Shown in pieces: positions 61,884 through 64,000 of a DNA stretch of 64,000 nt. The DNA lies in the NCBI GenBank assembly GCA_965153355.1, contig OZ231126.1, forward strand, positions 39,060,001-39,124,000, written 5' to 3'. Within the stretch, counting starts at the first letter, position 1. Each line of letters begins with the position of its first letter. A program made the translations under genes and the position numbers. Origin of the DNA: Flaccisagitta enflata. Taxonomy: Eukaryota; Chaetognatha; Sagittoidea; Aphragmophora. The notes beneath the pieces were generated by a model. That model did not search any database. It was given only the letters and a program-made list of their open reading frames with translations, and had not been told where the DNA came from.

Positions 61884-62450
61884 GGCAGCGGCCCTAAAGG
61901 GGACAAAGTCCTGTAGAACACGGGGACTTTCGGTCGTCCTACCTGAAGAAGTTGATGAGATGCTATAGAGGGCTGACTGAAGGTATTCAAGAGCCTAAAC
62001 TGAGGTTTAAGAAGGCTGATTTAAGGCTTGAGAATGCCGATTGGAAGTTTGAGAGAGCTGACTTGAAGCTTGAGAGAGCTGGATTAAGGCTTGAAAGGCC
62101 AGAGGACTGATTTGAAGCCTGAGAGCGATAAATTGAGGTTTAGATGGCTGATTTGAGGCCTGAGAGGCCTAATTTGAGGTATGAGAGGCCAGGTCTGAGG
62201 CCTGCGGATTTGGATTTGAGGCCTGAGAGGCCAGGTTTGAGGCATGAGAAATTGGATTTGAGGACTGAGGCCAAATTTGAGGCCTGAGAGGCTGGATTTG
62301 AGGCCTGAGAGGCTGGATTTGAGGCCTGAGAGGCAGGATTTGAGGTCTGAGGGGTCTGATGAAGGGGGGGACTAAAGGACAAACGGACGAACGGACGAAC
62401 GAAAGTCCCCTTGTGTTCTACAGGACTTCGTCCCCTTCGGGGCCGCTGCC
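61884..62450. mobile_element. R2 inverted-repeat element with minisatellite core
   Basis: Terminal inverted repeats of about 50 bases: 'ggcagcggccctaaagggga' with 'agtcctgtagaacacgggga' on the left, and on the right the reverse complement ('tccccttgtgttctacagga', 'tccccttcggggccgctgcc'). The core is about 20 units of a 19-21 base repeat of 'ggatttgaggcctgagaggc' type, grading from loose to regular. Non-coding. Lies in the ADAMTS intron, 200 bases beyond the retrotransposon. Confidence 0.8.
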
Positions 62451-62455
62451 AAAAA

Positions 62456-62638
62456 GTGACGCGGGGTCACAATATCGTTGTGGATGGGTGGGCAGGGGCG
62501 TCCAACCCTCATCCATACCCAAACATACACAAAAAGTTTCTAAAACGCTCGTTTCCCCACTTTTTGACTCGATCACCACAAACGGACTAATGGACCGACG
62601 AACCGACGGGCGGACAAACGGTGTGTCCGCAACTTAAA
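62456..62638. mobile_element. dispersed repeat R1
   Basis: 'aagtgacgcggggtcacaat', 'cgttgtggatgggtgggcag', GACGAACC units, 'ggtgtgtccgcaacttaaaa'. It abuts the R2 element. 62640-63090 contains nothing I recognise. Confidence 0.65.
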
Positions 62639-63203
62639 AGAGCGGGAAAGTGGTCAAGGGCCCAGAAAGGGCTGGTCACGAAAGATAAACAAACCAAGCG
62701 CGTCGTTAAGACTGTAAAACCCGGAGACAAAAACACCAATTACACGCGGCACGAATTTGGTCATTTCACAACTTATGAGTTGCACGAGTGAGTTCATCCA
62801 TACGGACAGCCCACAGGTAAGCGCCGCTCTGGAGCACATAGCATTCCTGATTTGGTCGTTACTACAAACGAATTTACTGAATGCTATTTATATCGGAAGA
62901 TAATTTTTTTACCTTTTACCGTCTGACCAAGAATAAAGCACCCTCCTTAATCTAAGACTTCATAGCAGAGCTTTAAATACATTATCTTTTGAGAGCGCTG
63001 AAAAATGTTAATGATTGTCTATATGCTTCTATTTCATCTTTTTCATACAGACACTATCCCAAAACTTTTGTTGACCGGATTATGCAAATTAAGTGCTGAG
63101 TACAAGTACAGGCACTGCTGTTCATCTTGGACTCTTTCTTAATGTTTTTCTCTCTGACTTTTTTTTTTTCTCTCTGACTCTCTCTGACTCCCTCTCTGTC
63201 AGT

Positions 63204-63231
63204 CAGTCAGTCAGTCAGTCAGTCAGTCAGT

Positions 63232-63310
<79 letters not shown>
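63204..63310. repeat. (CAGT)n then (CT)n microsatellite
   Basis: About eight CAGT units, then pure CT, ending 60 bases before the third ADAMTS exon. Confidence 0.95.
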
Positions 63311-63313
<3 letters not shown>

Positions 63314-63370
63314 GACTCAGTCCCTGATACTGAAAACGATAAAAGGCATCATGATCACGGCATGTTCCAG

Positions 63371-63589
63371 GCATTCGCGGTATGTTGACGACGAACGTGA
63401 ACGATTACGCGATTCAGCCCAACGGACTTCACGGTCTCAAATCCAAACGTCAACACCGTATTCAAGTTCAAGAAGTCCCTCTCAAGTTCAAACAAGCCAA
63501 CATGACGATGCCAGCTTCGGGTTCGTCTTTGTCTCCGGGACATCCGCTGGCTGATCGACATCGGGAAATGGCAAAACCTCATGGACAAG
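63371..63589 (+). CDS. ADAMTS propeptide, third recognised exon
   Basis: Acceptor 'catgttccag'. The first codon completes STCKG from the previous exon and continues [17 protein letters not shown], the ADAMTS 'GLrGmi.t...eY.IePl' motif, then a KSKRQHR basic stretch. The end is uncertain: I place the donor at 'acaag|gttgga' (phase 1), but the frame stays open to a stop at 63625. With its two upstream exons it covers most of the propeptide; the catalytic HExxH domain is not in the window. A possible next exon starts at about 63971 ('ttgttag|gatccg'), cut by the window end. Confidence 0.75.
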
Positions 63590-63695
63590 GTTGGAACGCG
63601 AGGTCCAAAGAATGCACAATGAATTGATTATGATGTTTCGTTGTTCCAGTGTTTATGGATGACAGTGACAGTGAAATAATTTCTGGTGGTCAGGG

Positions 63696-63696
<1 letters not shown>

Positions 63697-63785
<89 letters not shown>

Positions 63786-63852
63786 TGTTGTTGTTGTTGT
63801 TGTTGTTGTTGGTGGTGGTAGTGGTGGTGGTGGTGGTGGTGGTGGTGGTTGC

Positions 63853-63895
<43 letters not shown>
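63697..63895. repeat. (TTG)n/(TGG)n microsatellite
   Basis: TTG, TGG and TTG blocks in the intron after the third recognised ADAMTS exon. Confidence 0.95.
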
Positions 63896-64000
63896 GAAAA
63901 TATATTGTTGAAAACGGTAATTTTGTAAATGAGAGCTCTCTCTTTATCCTTTCATACATTTTTGTTAGGATCCGTATCGACGCCATTTCACACGACTACA

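Noticed and set aside
63093-63554. 153-residue frame across a CT run and the third ADAMTS exon
   Set aside because: Wrong frame: the propeptide motif YAIQP is read in another frame, with a proper acceptor at 63370.

Overview
The window is eukaryotic and most likely from an invertebrate animal. It has spliced genes with GT/AG borders, metazoan-only families (a noggin-type BMP antagonist, an ADAMTS-type propeptide), glutamate-receptor-like channels, a complete LTR retrotransposon, several MITE-like families and a very high density of microsatellites. The species cannot be named from the sequence; a lophotrochozoan is a reasonable guess only.

Layout. (1) 1-21.3 kb: a head-to-tail segmental duplication. 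Copy A (about 1929-9990) and copy B (about 12509-20681) each carry one intronless noggin-type gene on the + strand. The two proteins are identical and the genes differ by three synonymous changes. A third copy of only the tail (11236-12508) abuts the head of copy B. Microsatellites, a hAT-type MITE and inverted-repeat elements were copied along. (2) 21.5-48.1 kb: six loci plus one decayed relic of a glutamate-receptor-like channel family, all on the - strand. Four have open reading frames of about 409-426 residues, one has a single frameshift, one has lost its 5' half and one is a relic. All lack the amino-terminal domain and most lack the canonical ligand-binding arginine, as in ionotropic-receptor (IR) type chemoreceptors. 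Between them lie MITEs, foldback elements, a 355-375 bp satellite and an 81-bp minisatellite. (3) 49.9-64 kb: three + strand exons encoding part of an ADAMTS propeptide. The second intron is invaded by an 11.1-kb LTR retrotransposon on the - strand (50538-61676). It has identical 206-bp LTRs, a 5-bp target duplication, a primer binding site, a polypurine tract, gag, a second reading frame with a giant Asn tract, and a pol with protease, RT, RNase H and integrase.

The genes do not form a pathway. The noggin pair would antagonise BMP signalling outside the cell, the receptor-like channels would sit in the plasma membrane as chemosensory or synaptic channels, and the ADAMTS would be a secreted metalloprotease. 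A signal-peptide exon at 21541-21673 has a splice phase matching the first ADAMTS exon. If they belong together, the whole receptor cluster lies inside an ADAMTS intron; this is untested.

Most long apparent reading frames here (poly-Ser/Leu, Arg/Glu, Lys/Glu, Thr, Cys, Val, Gln) are microsatellite translations and are not listed. Coordinates of repeat edges were set by eye and may be off by several bases.
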